64,000 nucleotides of DNA from Sutcliffiella horikoshii (GCF_020524325.1 NZ_JAIVKY010000006.1:1-64000), one strand, 5' to 3'; counted from the first letter of the stretch, positions 8,573-18,598 are shown. Notes: a model not told the origin generated them from the sequence alone. A program made the numbers and translations.

Positions 8573-9856
8573 ATGGAAAAGATTGAATTTAAACAACTAG
8601 AAGAAAACTTATATCACGAAACTCTTGAAAATGGATTAGAAGTGTACCTTTTGCCGAAATCCGGTTTTCATAAAACATATGCTACATTTACGACCAAATA
8701 CGGCTCGATAGATAATAAGTTTGTACCACTTGGGGAAGACGATTATGTAACTGTCCCAGATGGAATCGCTCATTTTTTAGAGCATAAGCTTTTTGAAAAA
8801 GAGCATGGGGACGTTTTCCAAGATTTCAGTAAACAAGGGGCCTCCGCTAATGCCTTTACATCTTTTACAAGAACGGCCTATCTTTTCTCCAGTACTTCAA
8901 ATGTAGAAAAAAATCTTGAAACCTTGATGGACTTTGTGCAGGCACCGTATTTTACGGAAAAAACAGTGGAAAAAGAAAAAGGAATTATCGGGCAGGAGAT
9001 CACGATGTATGAGGATAATGCCGATTGGCGTGCTTATTTCGGATTGATTGAAAGCATGTTCCATACTCATCCTGTTAAAATTGATATTGCAGGCACCATT
9101 GATTCCATTTCCAAAATAACAAAAGATCTTTTATACACTTGCTACGAAACGTTTTACCATCCAAGCAATATGCTCTTATTCGTTGTTGGACCGATGGATA
9201 CATCAGAGATGATGCAATTTATCAAAGGTAATCAAGCAAAGAAGACATTCAAAGAGAAAGAAGAAATAAAACGTCAATTTGATGAAGAACCAACATCTGT
9301 GAACGAGAAGAAAAAAGTTCTAAAGATGAATGTCCATACGTCAAAGTGTATGGTAGGGATAAAAGAGTCTAATCCAACTAAACAAGGGCCGGAACTTCTT
9401 AAGCATGAGCTGACAGTTAATATTTTACTGGACCTTTTATTTGGAAAGAGTTCTGACCACTATCAAAAGCTTTATGATGACGGTCTGATTGATGAAACTT
9501 TTGCTTATGATTATACTGGAGAAAATGGATTCGGCTTTGCCATGCTTGGCGGAGACACGTCAGAACCTGATAAATTAGCAGAAAGAGTGCAACAGATCTT
9601 GCTTCAATTTGATCCAGATTCCATTGAAGAACAGGAACTTGAACGAATCAAAAAGAAAAAAATCGGTTCTTTCTTAAGAGCACTTAACTCACCAGAATTC
9701 ATTGCAAACCAATTTACCCGTTATGCTTTTAATAATATGGATCTTTTTGAGGTTACTCCTCAACTGGAGAAAATTACCCTTGAAGACCTTAAAACCGTTG
9801 CAAACGACTTTATTAAGGAAGAAGCATTTACAACGTGCCAAGTGGTGCCAAAATAA
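8573..9856 (+). CDS. ymfH: M16 zinc peptidase, EF-P modification-associated YmfH
   Basis: 427-aa M16-family metallopeptidase. The inverted zinc motif HFLEH is at residues 67-71, followed by the family-typical GQEITMYEDN segment near 143-152 that supplies the distal glutamate. ATG 8573 lies 3 bp after ymfF, indicating translational coupling, and the two proteins probably pair. A terminator follows and then ymfI, the EF-P 5-aminopentanone reductase. The substrate is not deducible from sequence. Confidence 0.9.
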   Translation: MEKIEFKQLEENLYHETLENGLEVYLLPKSGFHKTYATFTTKYGSIDNKFVPLGEDDYVTVPDGIAHFLEHKLFEKEHGDVFQDFSKQGASANAFTSFTRTAYLFSSTSNVEKNLETLMDFVQAPYFTEKTVEKEKGIIGQEITMYEDNADWRAYFGLIESMFHTHPVKIDIAGTIDSISKITKDLLYTCYETFYHPSNMLLFVVGPMDTSEMMQFIKGNQAKKTFKEKEEIKRQFDEEPTSVNEKKKVLKMNVHTSKCMVGIKESNPTKQGPELLKHELTVNILLDLLFGKSSDHYQKLYDDGLIDETFAYDYTGENGFGFAMLGGDTSEPDKLAERVQQILLQFDPDSIEEQELERIKKKKIGSFLRALNSPEFIANQFTRYAFNNMDLFEVTPQLEKITLEDLKTVANDFIKEEAFTTCQVVPK

Positions 9857-9865
9857 AGATACAAC

Positions 9866-9904
9866 GAAGTCCGGTTCGAGACTAAACGAACCGGCTTCTT
9901 TTTA
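9866..9904 (+). terminator. Terminator between ymfH and ymfI
   Basis: A stem of about 11 bp, GAAGTCCGGTTCG with CGAACCGGCTTC, followed by TTTTTAT. The T-tract ends a few bases before the AAAGG ribosome-binding site of ymfI. No promoter fits in between, so ymfI would be expressed by read-through. Confidence 0.85.
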
Positions 9905-9919
9905 TAAAGGATGATAGAC

Positions 9920-10636
9920 ATGAGTAAAACAGCACTTTTAATTGGAGCGAGTGGAGATATCGGAAGAGAAATAGCAAGAACTATTCTGAAAGAAGGATAC
10001 ACAACCTATCTGCACTACAATCATGATAAACAATCCATACATAAGCTTCAAAATGAATTTGGAGAGGAAAAGGTTATCCCTATACAAGCAGACCTGTCTA
10101 CTGATGAAGGAGTGCATAAGCTAAAAAACAGCACTTACACAGCTATTGATACCATCATCTATAATGCAGGAACTACCTTTTATGGATTAATGACAGACAT
10201 CGACGGACAAACAAAGCAACAAATGATACAACTTAACATAACATCATTATATTCAACCATTCAATCGTTTCTACCAGATATGGTGAGCAAGCGAAGTGGC
10301 AATATTGTGGTGGTGTCCTCAATCTGGGGGGAAATAGGGGCTTCTTGTGAAGTGCTATATTCCATGACAAAAGGTGCACAAATCTCTTTTGTAAAAGCGT
10401 TGGCCAAAGAAGTAGCCTTGAATGGGGTTAGAGTAAATGCGATAGCTCCTGGAGCGGTATCAACGAAAATGCTGAACAATTTATCTGAGGAAGAAAAACA
10501 GGAAATAAGTGATGATATCCCAATGGGAAGATTAGCTCAACCGTATGAAATTGCCGACTCCGTAAGCTTTTTGCTTTCAGATAAGTCCTCTTATATTACT
10601 GGGCAGGTACTAGGAGTAAACGGCGGATGGAATTAA
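9920..10636 (+). CDS. ymfI: EF-P 5-aminopentanone reductase YmfI (SDR family)
   Basis: 238-aa short-chain dehydrogenase. In B. subtilis YmfI reduces the 5-aminopentanone group on elongation factor P to 5-aminopentanol. ATG 9920 is preferred to ATG 9911 because AAAGG (9906-9910) would touch the earlier codon. The nucleotide-binding motif GASGDIG is near 8-14, NAGTTFYG near 77, the catalytic Ser in VVSSIWGE and Tyr147-Lys151 in YSMTK; the C-terminus VNGGWN is typical of SDRs. A strong terminator just upstream suggests expression by partial read-through from ymfFH. Confidence 0.9.
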   Translation: MSKTALLIGASGDIGREIARTILKEGYTTYLHYNHDKQSIHKLQNEFGEEKVIPIQADLSTDEGVHKLKNSTYTAIDTIIYNAGTTFYGLMTDIDGQTKQQMIQLNITSLYSTIQSFLPDMVSKRSGNIVVVSSIWGEIGASCEVLYSMTKGAQISFVKALAKEVALNGVRVNAIAPGAVSTKMLNNLSEEEKQEISDDIPMGRLAQPYEIADSVSFLLSDKSSYITGQVLGVNGGWN

Positions 10637-10706
10637 CACACAATGAATAAATTAGTCAGGAGCTTCGCATACTAACTCTTGAACAAATGTGGAAGGAGGA
10701 GTTAAT

Positions 10707-10964
10707 ATGTCAGTACTTGATAATTGGGATCAATGGAAAGGTTTTTTAGGTGACCGTCTGAATCACGCAGAGCATGAAGGAATGGACAATGGTGCTATTT
10801 CTCAACTTGCTTATGAAATCGGTGACTATCTTGCAAAAGAAGTAGAAGCGAAAAACCCGCAAGAAAGAGTTTTAGCTGACCTTTGGAAAGTTGCAAGCCC
10901 AGAAGAGCAACATGCAATTGCCAATATGATGGTGAAATTGGTTCAAAACGACTCAACGCATTAA
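10707..10964 (+). CDS. ymfJ: DUF3243 protein YmfJ
   Basis: 85-aa acidic helical protein of unknown function, starting MSVLDNWDQWKGFL. ATG 10707 follows GGAAGGAGGAG; the in-frame GTG at 10689 is part of the ribosome-binding site region and is rejected. Length and position match B. subtilis YmfJ. It has its own terminator immediately downstream. Confidence 0.88.
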   Translation: MSVLDNWDQWKGFLGDRLNHAEHEGMDNGAISQLAYEIGDYLAKEVEAKNPQERVLADLWKVASPEEQHAIANMMVKLVQNDSTH

Positions 10965-10991
10965 GAGAGGCCTCTACCTCTCTTTTTTTTG
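10964..10991 (+). terminator. Terminator after ymfJ
   Basis: Stem AGAGAGG/CCTCTCT with loop CCTCTA, followed by eight T residues. It overlaps the ymfJ stop codon. Confidence 0.9.
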
Positions 10992-11102
10992 TGCCAAAAT
11001 TCGAGATTATTCCTAAGTAATTACTTTCTTATTAAAGAAATATTGGATATGATAGAAGTAACATACAACAGAACGAGTAGTTAGAGAGGGTGAAGGGGTT
11101 TG

Positions 11103-11894
11103 ATGGAGAAAAAAGAGTGGTATTTAGAATATGAAATACATATCAATAGGCCAGGACTACTTGGGGACATCGCGTCCCTTTTAGGTATGCTTTCCATCAA
11201 TATTGTTACTATCAACGGTGTGGATGATGCAAGAAGGGGAATGCTTTTACTCAGTGATTCAAATGAGCAAATAGTCCGTCTTGAATCTATCTTAAATACA
11301 ATGGATAATATAACTGTTACAAAGTTGCGTGAACCTAAATTGCGCGATCGCCTGGCTGTGCGACATGGAAGATACATACAGAGGGATGCTGATGATAAAA
11401 AAACATTCCGCTTTGTACGTGATGAATTAGGTTTATTGGTTGATTTCCTTGCCGAACTATTCAAACAGGACGGTCATAAGCTTATTGGAATCAGAGGGAT
11501 GCCCCGTGTAGGCAAAACGGAATCAATCGTTGCTTCTAGTGTATGTGCCAACAAAAGATGGTTATTTGTATCAAGTACATTGCTAAAACAAACCATCCGA
11601 AGTCAACTGATAGAAGATGAATATAATGTGGACAACCTATTTATTATAGACGGTATCGTATCAACCAAAAGGGCAAATGAAAAACACTGGCAACTGATTC
11701 GTGAAATAATGCGGATTTCTGCTGTGAAAGTGGTTGAACATCCTGATATTTTCGTGCAAAATACAGAATATAAACTAGATGATTTCGATTATATTATTGA
11801 ACTTAGAAATAATGAAGATGAAGAAATCACTTATGATGTGGTGCAACCAAATAATATGTTTGATGAGAATCCTTTCGGGGGTTTTGATTTCTAA
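11103..11894 (+). CDS. ymfK: DUF3388 protein YmfK
   Basis: 263-aa conserved Bacillaceae protein of unknown function. ATG 11103 (MEKKEWYLEY) follows GGTGAAGGGG. The first 80 residues read like an ACT-type regulatory fold (HINRPGLLGDIASLLGMLSI). The segment GMPRVGKTES near residue 138 fits a Walker A P-loop (GxxxxGKT). An acidic tail precedes FGGFDF. ACT-like plus P-loop suggests a nucleotide-dependent sensor, but this is inference. The neighbour ymfM follows closely (21 bp), so they are probably co-transcribed. Confidence 0.85.
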   Translation: MEKKEWYLEYEIHINRPGLLGDIASLLGMLSINIVTINGVDDARRGMLLLSDSNEQIVRLESILNTMDNITVTKLREPKLRDRLAVRHGRYIQRDADDKKTFRFVRDELGLLVDFLAELFKQDGHKLIGIRGMPRVGKTESIVASSVCANKRWLFVSSTLLKQTIRSQLIEDEYNVDNLFIIDGIVSTKRANEKHWQLIREIMRISAVKVVEHPDIFVQNTEYKLDDFDYIIELRNNEDEEITYDVVQPNNMFDENPFGGFDF

Positions 11895-11915
11895 AAATGT
11901 TGGAAGGTGTAATTG

Positions 11916-12815
11916 TTGACAGAACTAGGTAATAGACTGAAACAGGCAAGAGAAGAAAAAGGCTTGTCATTAGAAGATTTACAAACCGTTACAAAAATAC
12001 AAAAAAGATACTTAATAGGAATAGAAGAAGGCAATTATTCCATCATGCCTGGCCAATTCTATGCCCGAGCTTTTATAAGACAATACTCTGAAGCTGTAGG
12101 GCTTGATCCAGAACTTATCTTTGAGGAATACAAAAATGATATTCCTGCAAATGACAAAGACGAAATTCCGCAGTTGTCGAGAGTAAAAACTCGGAAGCAG
12201 GTTCCAACGTCGTCCAAAAACACAAAAGTATTTAATTTTATCCCAAAAGTGTTAATGTTCTTAGCATTCGTTGCAGTGGTTGCCATCATCTATGTACTTT
12301 TTCAGAACTGGGGGGTTGGGAGTTCATCTGACACTCAGGAGAATAACAAGAATGTAGTTATTGATAATGCAACGTCAGAAAATGAAGACCCGGATGAAAA
12401 CGAAACAGAAGATGCTGAAGAAAAACCGCCAGAACCGACAGATGAAGCAGAGGAAGAAAAACCTGTCGAAGAAAAACCGACAACCGGCACTTTAACAGAG
12501 GTAAGTTCAAACAGTCCAAATGCGACATTGGAACTAAAAGATACCGATAAATTTGAAGTGGAAATTGCTGCAGAAGGCCGAAATACTTGGGTGGGTGTAA
12601 GTAATGCTGACGGTTGGTTGCTTAACACGGAACTTAAAGACGGAGACTCAGAGACACTCGATTTATCAAAAGAAGCGGAAGTTCTCTTTACTGTAGGATG
12701 GGTTCCAGCCACAAAAATTAAGATTAACGGCGAAGCTTTTGAATTTCCTTTTCCGGTTAATGATGTAACAACTCAGAGAGTCACTATTAAATTTGTATCA
12801 AATGGTCAACAATAA
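11916..12815 (+). CDS. ymfM: RodZ-like membrane protein YmfM
   Basis: RodZ family protein of about 299 aa. RodZ links the MreB cytoskeleton to the elongation machinery. Order: Cro-type helix-turn-helix (about 4-70, LEDLQTVTKIQKRYLIGIEEG), basic linker, single transmembrane helix (about 108-130), a strongly acidic Glu/Pro linker (about 145-190), and a C-terminal DUF4115-type beta domain outside the membrane. Two adjacent TTG codons (11913, 11916) are possible; 11916 has the better spacing from GGAAGGTG. The next gene is pgsA, as in B. subtilis. Confidence 0.88.
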   Translation: MTELGNRLKQAREEKGLSLEDLQTVTKIQKRYLIGIEEGNYSIMPGQFYARAFIRQYSEAVGLDPELIFEEYKNDIPANDKDEIPQLSRVKTRKQVPTSSKNTKVFNFIPKVLMFLAFVAVVAIIYVLFQNWGVGSSSDTQENNKNVVIDNATSENEDPDENETEDAEEKPPEPTDEAEEEKPVEEKPTTGTLTEVSSNSPNATLELKDTDKFEVEIAAEGRNTWVGVSNADGWLLNTELKDGDSETLDLSKEAEVLFTVGWVPATKIKINGEAFEFPFPVNDVTTQRVTIKFVSNGQQ

Positions 12816-12841
12816 AGTCATCAGGATGATGGCTTTTTTTG
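12814..12841 (+). terminator. Terminator after ymfM
   Basis: Short stem GTCATC/GATGGC followed by TTTTTTTT. Confidence 0.75.
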
Positions 12842-12967
12842 TACAGACCTTTAGGATGATGCTTTCAACACAGTAAAAAGTGACCAAATACCAGTAAGCA
12901 AACATTAGACAAACCTGTATAATTTATGTATAGTGGAAAAGCAATATTGAATGCTGGAGGAATGAAC

Positions 12968-13546
12968 GTGAATTTACCTAACAAAATTACTGTTTCAAGA
13001 ATTTTTATGATTCCTATCTTTATGATTCTTATGCTTGCACCATTGAATTGGGGAGAACTTACTATTGGAGATGAGTCCATTCCATACACACATCTTCTGG
13101 CTGCACTTATTTTTATCATTGCATCCATCACCGACTGGGTAGATGGTTATTATGCAAGAAAACTAAACCTTGTTACAAACCTTGGAAAGTTCTTAGATCC
13201 ACTTGCAGATAAACTACTAGTGTCTGCAGCATTAATTGCACTTGTCGAGCTTCAATTGGCTCCAGCGTGGATTGTCATTGTCATCATAAGCAGAGAGTTC
13301 GCTGTTACCGGTCTTCGTTTAGTACTAGCAGGTGAAGGGGAAGTAGTTGCGGCGAATATGCTAGGCAAGATCAAAACATGGGCACAAATTATCGCAGTAT
13401 CTGCACTTCTATTACATAACTTGCCATTCGAATTAATTGGATTACCATTTGCTACAATTGCTTTATGGGTAGCAATGATATTTACTATTTACTCTGGATG
13501 GGATTATTTCTACAAAAACAGACAAGCATTTGTTAATTCTAAATAG
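12968..13546 (+). CDS. pgsA: CDP-diacylglycerol-glycerol-3-phosphate phosphatidyltransferase
   Basis: 192-aa integral membrane enzyme making phosphatidylglycerol phosphate, the committed step to phosphatidylglycerol and cardiolipin. GTG 12968 (MNLPNKITVSR) is chosen because GGAGG ends 7 bp upstream; ATG 12962 would leave 1 bp. The CDP-alcohol phosphotransferase signature DGx2ARx8Gx3Dx3D is complete (DGYYARKLNLVT then LGKFLDPLAD, about 56-78). Several hydrophobic helices follow. TATAAT at 12918-12923 is a plausible -10, but no good -35 is seen. Confidence 0.93.
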   Translation: MNLPNKITVSRIFMIPIFMILMLAPLNWGELTIGDESIPYTHLLAALIFIIASITDWVDGYYARKLNLVTNLGKFLDPLADKLLVSAALIALVELQLAPAWIVIVIISREFAVTGLRLVLAGEGEVVAANMLGKIKTWAQIIAVSALLLHNLPFELIGLPFATIALWVAMIFTIYSGWDYFYKNRQAFVNSK

Positions 13547-13620
13547 AGAATAGAGGCCGTTTACGAAAATCATCAGCGGCGTTATCCGGAATTTCATAAC
13601 TGTATAAAGGGGAGAGTGTC

Positions 13621-14865
13621 ATGATCAGAAATGCAGAGATTATTGCCGTAGGCTCTGAATTACTGTTGGGACAAATCTGTAATACAAATGCCCAGTTTCT
13701 TTCAAAGCAGCTTGCTGAACTAGGAATAAACGTCTTCTATCATACAGTAGTCGGAGATAATCCTTCTAGGCTTGAAGAAGTAATCCAAACAGCAAAACAA
13801 CGCTCTAATCTTCTAATATTCACTGGCGGTCTTGGTCCGACAAAAGATGACCTGACAAAGGAAACCATTGCAAGAGTGCTTGATAAACAATTGGTGATGG
13901 ATGAAAATGCGCTAGTAAGTATACAGGATTATTTTAAAAAATCACACCGTGTGATGAGTGAAAACAACAAAAAGCAGGCGCTTGTTTTGGAAGACTCCTC
14001 AATCTTGCCGAACGATCATGGGATGGCTCCTGGTATGGCACTAACTGAAGAATCTCATACATATATGCTTTTACCAGGGCCTCCTAAAGAACTTCAGCCC
14101 ATGTTTTCTGTCTACGGGAGAGAATTCCTGTTAGACAAGCTTGGGGTAAGAGAACAGATCGTCTCAAAAGTACTTCGCTTTTTTGGTATTGGGGAATCAC
14201 AACTTGAAACAGATATTGAAGATATCATTGACAAACAGACAAACCCGACCATTGCTCCGCTAGCAGGGGACAACGAGGTTACATTAAGATTAACGGCTAA
14301 GCACCAATCAATTGACGAAGCAAATCGTCTAATAGATCAATGCGAAAAAGAAATCTTGGATAGAGTGGGAGAATTCTTTTTTGGATATGATGAGGATACA
14401 ATCTACTCCGTTCTATTCGAAAAAATCCAAAAGTCCCACTACACTCTTAGCAGTGCAGAGAGTCTTACCGGCGGTTTATTCTCTGAGAAAATGACAAGCT
14501 TCGCCGGCGCTTCCGAAGTGATGGAAGGTGCCATTGTAAGCTATACTAATAGTGTGAAGGAAAATGTACTGGGAGTTAAAAAACAAACACTTGAAACGTA
14601 TGGAGCAGTAAGTGAGCAGACTGCAAAAGACATGGCAATCGGCGTAAAAAAATTGTTGCAAACAGATATCGGCATCAGTTTTACAGGAGTTGCAGGTCCA
14701 GGAATGATGGATAATCAACCTGTTGGTTCAGTGTTTATCGGAATCGCTCTTCCAAACGGGGGAACCACCGTTCATAAAATTCACTTGGCAGGAACGAGAG
14801 ATGGTATTAGGCAGCGTTCAGCAAAATATGGCTGTCACTATCTTTTGAAAGAATTATTCAAGTAG
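13621..14865 (+). CDS. cinA: Competence/damage-inducible protein CinA
   Basis: 414-aa two-domain protein. The N-terminal half is MoaB/MogA-like (GSELLLGQ near 12, [10 protein letters not shown] near 69-78). The C-terminal half is the PncC/CinA amidohydrolase domain (SAESLTGG near 277-284, FTGVAGPG near 353), which in several bacteria deamidates NMN. ATG 13621 follows AAGGGGAGAG. In Bacillus cinA and recA are both competence-related, but here a terminator and a 480-bp gap separate them. Confidence 0.94.
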   Translation: MIRNAEIIAVGSELLLGQICNTNAQFLSKQLAELGINVFYHTVVGDNPSRLEEVIQTAKQRSNLLIFTGGLGPTKDDLTKETIARVLDKQLVMDENALVSIQDYFKKSHRVMSENNKKQALVLEDSSILPNDHGMAPGMALTEESHTYMLLPGPPKELQPMFSVYGREFLLDKLGVREQIVSKVLRFFGIGESQLETDIEDIIDKQTNPTIAPLAGDNEVTLRLTAKHQSIDEANRLIDQCEKEILDRVGEFFFGYDEDTIYSVLFEKIQKSHYTLSSAESLTGGLFSEKMTSFAGASEVMEGAIVSYTNSVKENVLGVKKQTLETYGAVSEQTAKDMAIGVKKLLQTDIGISFTGVAGPGMMDNQPVGSVFIGIALPNGGTTVHKIHLAGTRDGIRQRSAKYGCHYLLKELFK

Positions 14866-14894
14866 TTGAGGGAAACTTCAGCTGCTTTTTTTTT
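14861..14894 (+). terminator. Terminator after cinA
   Basis: Stem AGTAGTTGA with TTCAGCTGCT, followed by TTTTTTTT; it overlaps the cinA stop. Confidence 0.85.
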
Positions 14895-15266
14895 GGAAGG
14901 GCGATGATTTTGCGGGTTTGCTGAGCTTTGAGGTTTTGAAGTATGATGATGGGAAAGTGGACGGGCTGAGCAGATTTGCGGAAAAATCAATGAAATAGAG
15001 CATTTTCGTAGCATTTTACCAACATTTAAAATACTTCGGACAAATTACTCGGGACTTCGGACATTTCAAAACTGACCACTCCTTTTCAACCAGCTCCTAC
15101 CACCATCAGCCAGCAAACAACTCCCATACTCACTCCTAAGCCCTAATTAAAAATTTTTATCCAAAAAACCCAATGTTGTATTTTCCCAAAAATCCCACCT
15201 AGAAAATCCTTTTTTGCCCTTAGTGGAAAGTCATTATTTTACACCAAAATCTAACTGTAAAAAAAC
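14895..15266. other. Gene-free interval before recA
   Basis: No convincing gene or structural RNA is visible. The decamer ACTTCGGACA occurs twice (15032-15041, 15053-15062). The sequence is C-rich on this strand around 15070-15150, unlike its neighbours, and may be decayed DNA. Only the last 110 bp upstream of recA look regulatory. Confidence 0.4.
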
Positions 15267-15317
15267 CGAATGGATGTTCGTTTTTTGGTTGCCAAACGAA
15301 TTGAAAAAGGGTATAGT
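15267..15317 (+). promoter_or_regulatory. recA promoter with LexA (DinR) box
   Basis: LexA box CGAATGGATGTTCG (15267-15280) matches CGAACNNNNGTTCG with one change. Eight bp downstream is the -35 TTGCCA (15289-15294), a 17-bp spacer and TATAGT (15312-15317). This is the expected SOS control of recA. Confidence 0.85.
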
Positions 15318-15373
15318 AAGAGTAGTTAATAGATACTAATCATTTAGTTTAATAGATAAGAGGAGGAAATTGT

Positions 15374-16414
15374 GTGAGTGATCGTAAAGCTGCATTAGAT
15401 ATGGCGTTAAAACAGATAGAAAAGCAATTCGGAAAAGGTTCCATTATGAAATTAGGGGAACAGACAGAACGTAAGATTTCCACTATTCCAAGTGGATCGT
15501 TGGCATTGGACGTTGCATTAGGTGCTGGCGGATACCCACGTGGAAGAGTGGTAGAAATATATGGTCCAGAATCTTCCGGTAAAACAACTGTTGCCCTTCA
15601 TGCTATCGCTGAAGTACAGCAACAAGGCGGACAAGCTGCGTTTATCGATGCGGAGCATGCGTTGGACCCAGTATATGCGCAAAAACTTGGTGTCAACATT
15701 GATGAGCTTCTTCTTTCTCAACCAGATACTGGTGAGCAAGCGTTGGAAATCGCAGAAGCACTTGTAAGAAGTGGTGCAGTTGACATTATCGTTGTCGATT
15801 CTGTAGCGGCCCTAGTACCTAAAGCGGAAATCGAAGGAGAAATGGGAGACTCTCACGTAGGTCTTCAAGCTCGTTTAATGTCTCAAGCTCTTCGTAAGCT
15901 TTCTGGTGCCATTAATAAATCAAAAACTATTGCTATTTTCATCAACCAGATTCGTGAAAAAGTCGGGGTTATGTTTGGTAATCCGGAAACGACTCCTGGT
16001 GGCCGTGCCCTGAAATTCTATTCTTCCGTACGTTTAGAAGTGCGCCGTGCTGAGCAGTTGAAACAAGGTCATGACATTGTCGGTAATAAAACAAAGATTA
16101 AAGTTGTAAAAAATAAAATAGCTCCTCCTTTCAAAGTAGCGGAAGTGGATATCATGTACGGTGAAGGTATTTCAAAAGAAGGGGAAGTAATTGATATGGG
16201 CTCCGATTTGGATATTGTCCAAAAAAGTGGTTCATGGTATTCCTACAATGAAGAAAGATTAGGACAAGGACGCGAAAATGCGAAACAATTCCTAAAAGAA
16301 AATAAGGACGTCCTAAAAGAAATTCATCAGCAGATTCGTGATCACCACGGATTGGATAAAGAGTTAACCGCACCAGCGGAAGAAGAAATGGATCAAGAAG
16401 AATTAGATTTTTAA
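15374..16414 (+). CDS. recA: Recombinase RecA
   Basis: 346-aa ATP-dependent strand-exchange protein that also triggers LexA self-cleavage. The GTG start at 15374 follows AGAGGAGG. The P-loop GPESSGKTT is near 65-73, the Walker B strand [12 protein letters not shown] near 140, and the MAW-type and DNA-binding loops are standard; the acidic C-terminal tail reads [11 protein letters not shown]. Full family length, no intein. Monocistronic between an SOS promoter and a strong terminator. Confidence 0.98.
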   Translation: MSDRKAALDMALKQIEKQFGKGSIMKLGEQTERKISTIPSGSLALDVALGAGGYPRGRVVEIYGPESSGKTTVALHAIAEVQQQGGQAAFIDAEHALDPVYAQKLGVNIDELLLSQPDTGEQALEIAEALVRSGAVDIIVVDSVAALVPKAEIEGEMGDSHVGLQARLMSQALRKLSGAINKSKTIAIFINQIREKVGVMFGNPETTPGGRALKFYSSVRLEVRRAEQLKQGHDIVGNKTKIKVVKNKIAPPFKVAEVDIMYGEGISKEGEVIDMGSDLDIVQKSGSWYSYNEERLGQGRENAKQFLKENKDVLKEIHQQIRDHHGLDKELTAPAEEEMDQEELDF

Positions 16415-16423
16415 TACCCAAAT

Positions 16424-16456
16424 CAGGCCCTGTACATCACTACAGGGCCTAAAATT
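16424..16456 (+). terminator. Terminator after recA
   Basis: Stem AGGCCCTGTA with TACAGGGCCT, followed by AAAATTTTAT. Confidence 0.88.
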
Positions 16457-16540
16457 TTATAAATCTTCCTTAAATTCATAAAAAAATCATTAAAAACAGG
16501 ATTAGTTTACCAAAAAGGTCATATCCTTACCGGGACAGGC

Positions 16541-16569
16541 TTGACAATAATTTTTCACAGATTTACAAT
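16541..16569 (+). promoter_or_regulatory. Strong SigA promoter for rny
   Basis: TTGACA (16541-16546), 17-bp spacer, TACAAT (16564-16569). A second TTGACA at 16639-16644 lacks a matching -10. Confidence 0.7.
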
Positions 16570-16717
16570 TAGTATGTATAATTTACATTTTGTTAGAATT
16601 TTAGAGCTATAAAAAAGCAAAAGCCCTTGAGCTGTATATTGACAAACATTGTTACAATGTACATGCCGACAATGAAATCTAGCAAGAAAAAAGTTCATAG
16701 CAAGAGGAGGTGTAATG

Positions 16718-18280
16718 ATGGATTTTATGCCAATTATTATCTCCGCTTTGCTTGCCCTAATCGTCGGTGTAGTTGTTGGCTTTTATGTTCGTAAATCCAT
16801 TGCAGAACAGAAGATTGCTGGCGCAAGAAGTGTCGCGGATCAAATTGTGGAAGATTCCAGACGCGAAGCTGAATCGCTTAAAAAAGAAGCCCTTTTGGAA
16901 GCAAAGGACGAAATTCACAAACTTCGAACTGAAGCTGAACGTGATATTCGAGACCGTAGAAGCGAACTGCAAAAACAAGAAAATCGTTTAATGCAAAAAG
17001 AAGAGAATCTGGATCGAAAAGATGAATCGCTTGATAAGCGAGAAGTAGCATTAGAAAGGCGTGAAGATTCTTTAAACGATAGACAACAGCATATTGAAGA
17101 ATTAGAAAGCAAAGTGGATGATATAGTGCGTAAACAGCAAGAAGAGCTAGAACGCATTTCAGCACTAACACGAGAAGAAGCTAAACATATCATTTTGGAC
17201 CGTGTTGAGAATGAATTATCCCACGACATTGCTCTTATGGTTAAAGAAAGCGAAAACAGAGCAAAAGAAGACGCGGATAAAAAGGCAAGGGAGATCCTTT
17301 CTTTAGCCGTTCAGCGTTGTGCAGCAGACCATGTGGCTGAGACAACTGTATCCGTCGTTAACTTACCTAATGATGAAATGAAAGGCCGAATCATTGGTCG
17401 TGAAGGACGTAATATTCGTACTCTTGAAACACTTACTGGTATTGATCTTATAATCGATGATACGCCAGAGGCAGTTATTTTATCAGGTTTTGATCCAATC
17501 AGACGTGAAACTGCGCGCATTGCTTTAGATAAGCTTGTCCAAGACGGACGTATTCACCCTGCACGTATTGAGGAAATGGTTGAAAAATCAAGACGTGAAG
17601 TAGATGAGTATATTCGTGAAATGGGCGAACAGACCACATTTGAAGTTGGTGTACACGGCTTACATCCTGATTTAATCAAGATCTTGGGACGCCTGAAATT
17701 CCGTACAAGTTACGGTCAAAATGTTCTGAAGCATTCCATGGAAGTAGCATTCCTATCTGGTCTTATGGCCGCTGAGCTTGGTGAGGATGAAACACTTGCC
17801 CGCCGTGCTGGTTTACTACATGATATTGGAAAAGCTGTCGATCATGAAGTCGAAGGAAGCCATGTGGAAATCGGAGTGGAATTGGCAACGAAGTATAAAG
17901 AACATCCAGTTGTCATTAACAGTATCGCATCCCACCATGGTGATACAGAGCCAACTTCTATCATTGCAGTCTTGGTTGCTGCAGCAGATGCACTATCTGC
18001 GGCTAGACCTGGAGCGCGTAGTGAGACGTTGGAAAACTATATCCGTAGACTTGAAAAGTTGGAAGAGATTTCCGAAAGCTATGAAGGTGTAGAAAAGTCC
18101 TTTGCAATTCAAGCAGGACGTGAGGTTCGTATAATGGTGAAACCTGATACCATTGACGACCTTGAGGCTCATCGATTAGCACGGGATATCCGAAAACGCA
18201 TTGAAGAAGAACTGGATTATCCAGGACATATTAAAGTGACGGTCATTCGTGAAACAAGAGCCGTAGAGTATGCAAAATAA
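16718..18280 (+). CDS. rny: Ribonuclease Y
   Basis: 520-aa membrane-anchored endoribonuclease that starts decay of many mRNAs. ATG 16718 is preferred to ATG 16715: spacing from GAGGAGG is better and it gives exactly the B. subtilis length. One N-terminal transmembrane helix (about 5-23), a long charged coiled coil (about 30-190), a KH domain with [15 protein letters not shown] (about 221-235), and an HD domain with HDIGKA near 367-372 that forms the metal centre. Followed by its own terminator and repeat R4 before ymdB. Confidence 0.97.
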   Translation: MDFMPIIISALLALIVGVVVGFYVRKSIAEQKIAGARSVADQIVEDSRREAESLKKEALLEAKDEIHKLRTEAERDIRDRRSELQKQENRLMQKEENLDRKDESLDKREVALERREDSLNDRQQHIEELESKVDDIVRKQQEELERISALTREEAKHIILDRVENELSHDIALMVKESENRAKEDADKKAREILSLAVQRCAADHVAETTVSVVNLPNDEMKGRIIGREGRNIRTLETLTGIDLIIDDTPEAVILSGFDPIRRETARIALDKLVQDGRIHPARIEEMVEKSRREVDEYIREMGEQTTFEVGVHGLHPDLIKILGRLKFRTSYGQNVLKHSMEVAFLSGLMAAELGEDETLARRAGLLHDIGKAVDHEVEGSHVEIGVELATKYKEHPVVINSIASHHGDTEPTSIIAVLVAAADALSAARPGARSETLENYIRRLEKLEEISESYEGVEKSFAIQAGREVRIMVKPDTIDDLEAHRLARDIRKRIEEELDYPGHIKVTVIRETRAVEYAK

Positions 18281-18311
18281 AGTGGTGCTTGCACCGCTTT
18301 ATTTTTTTTTC
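18279..18311 (+). terminator. Terminator after rny
   Basis: Stem AAAGTGGTGC/GCACCGCTTT with loop TT, then ATTTTTTTTT. It overlaps the rny stop. Confidence 0.88.
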
Positions 18312-18359
18312 TTCTTAACATTTATATTAAACGACAGGCATGATGAAATGAAATTTTCT

Positions 18360-18486
18360 CTGTAGATTGAAGTGCAAGGTGTGAGACTCCTGAGGGAGAT
18401 AGCGGTAGCTTGAGACCCCTCAAGCGTTGCGAGGAGGCTCAAGCACTGCCCCTAGGAAAGCGAACACCTTGAACGGAAATCTACAG
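18360..18486 (+). repeat. 127-bp hairpin repeat, copy R4 (compensated ends)
   Basis: Complete copy, same length as R1. Its terminal arms are CTGTAGATT (18360-18368) and AATCTACAG (18478-18486), while R1 has CTGTTGATT and AATCAACAG: both sides changed together. The hypervariable arm is CAAGGTGT (18375-18382) with ACACCTTG (18464-18471). The central arm is GCTTGAG/CTCAAGC. It separates rny from ymdB. Confidence 0.92.
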
Positions 18487-18598
18487 AAGTTAAATAGATT
18501 TTCCATCATTAAACCTATAGTACGAAGTTCATTTGCATACAACGCCTACATATGTAAAACTAAATAGAGAAATTGATTGTAAGAAGGGATTAGTGAAT

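Noticed and set aside
14895-15266. Degraded gene between cinA and recA
   Set aside because: No frame longer than a few dozen codons and no recognisable motif in any frame.
16639-16658. Second rny promoter TTGACA at 16639
   Set aside because: The following TACAAT is only 8 bp away and no hexamer fits at 16-18 bp; the pair at 16541-16569 is far better.
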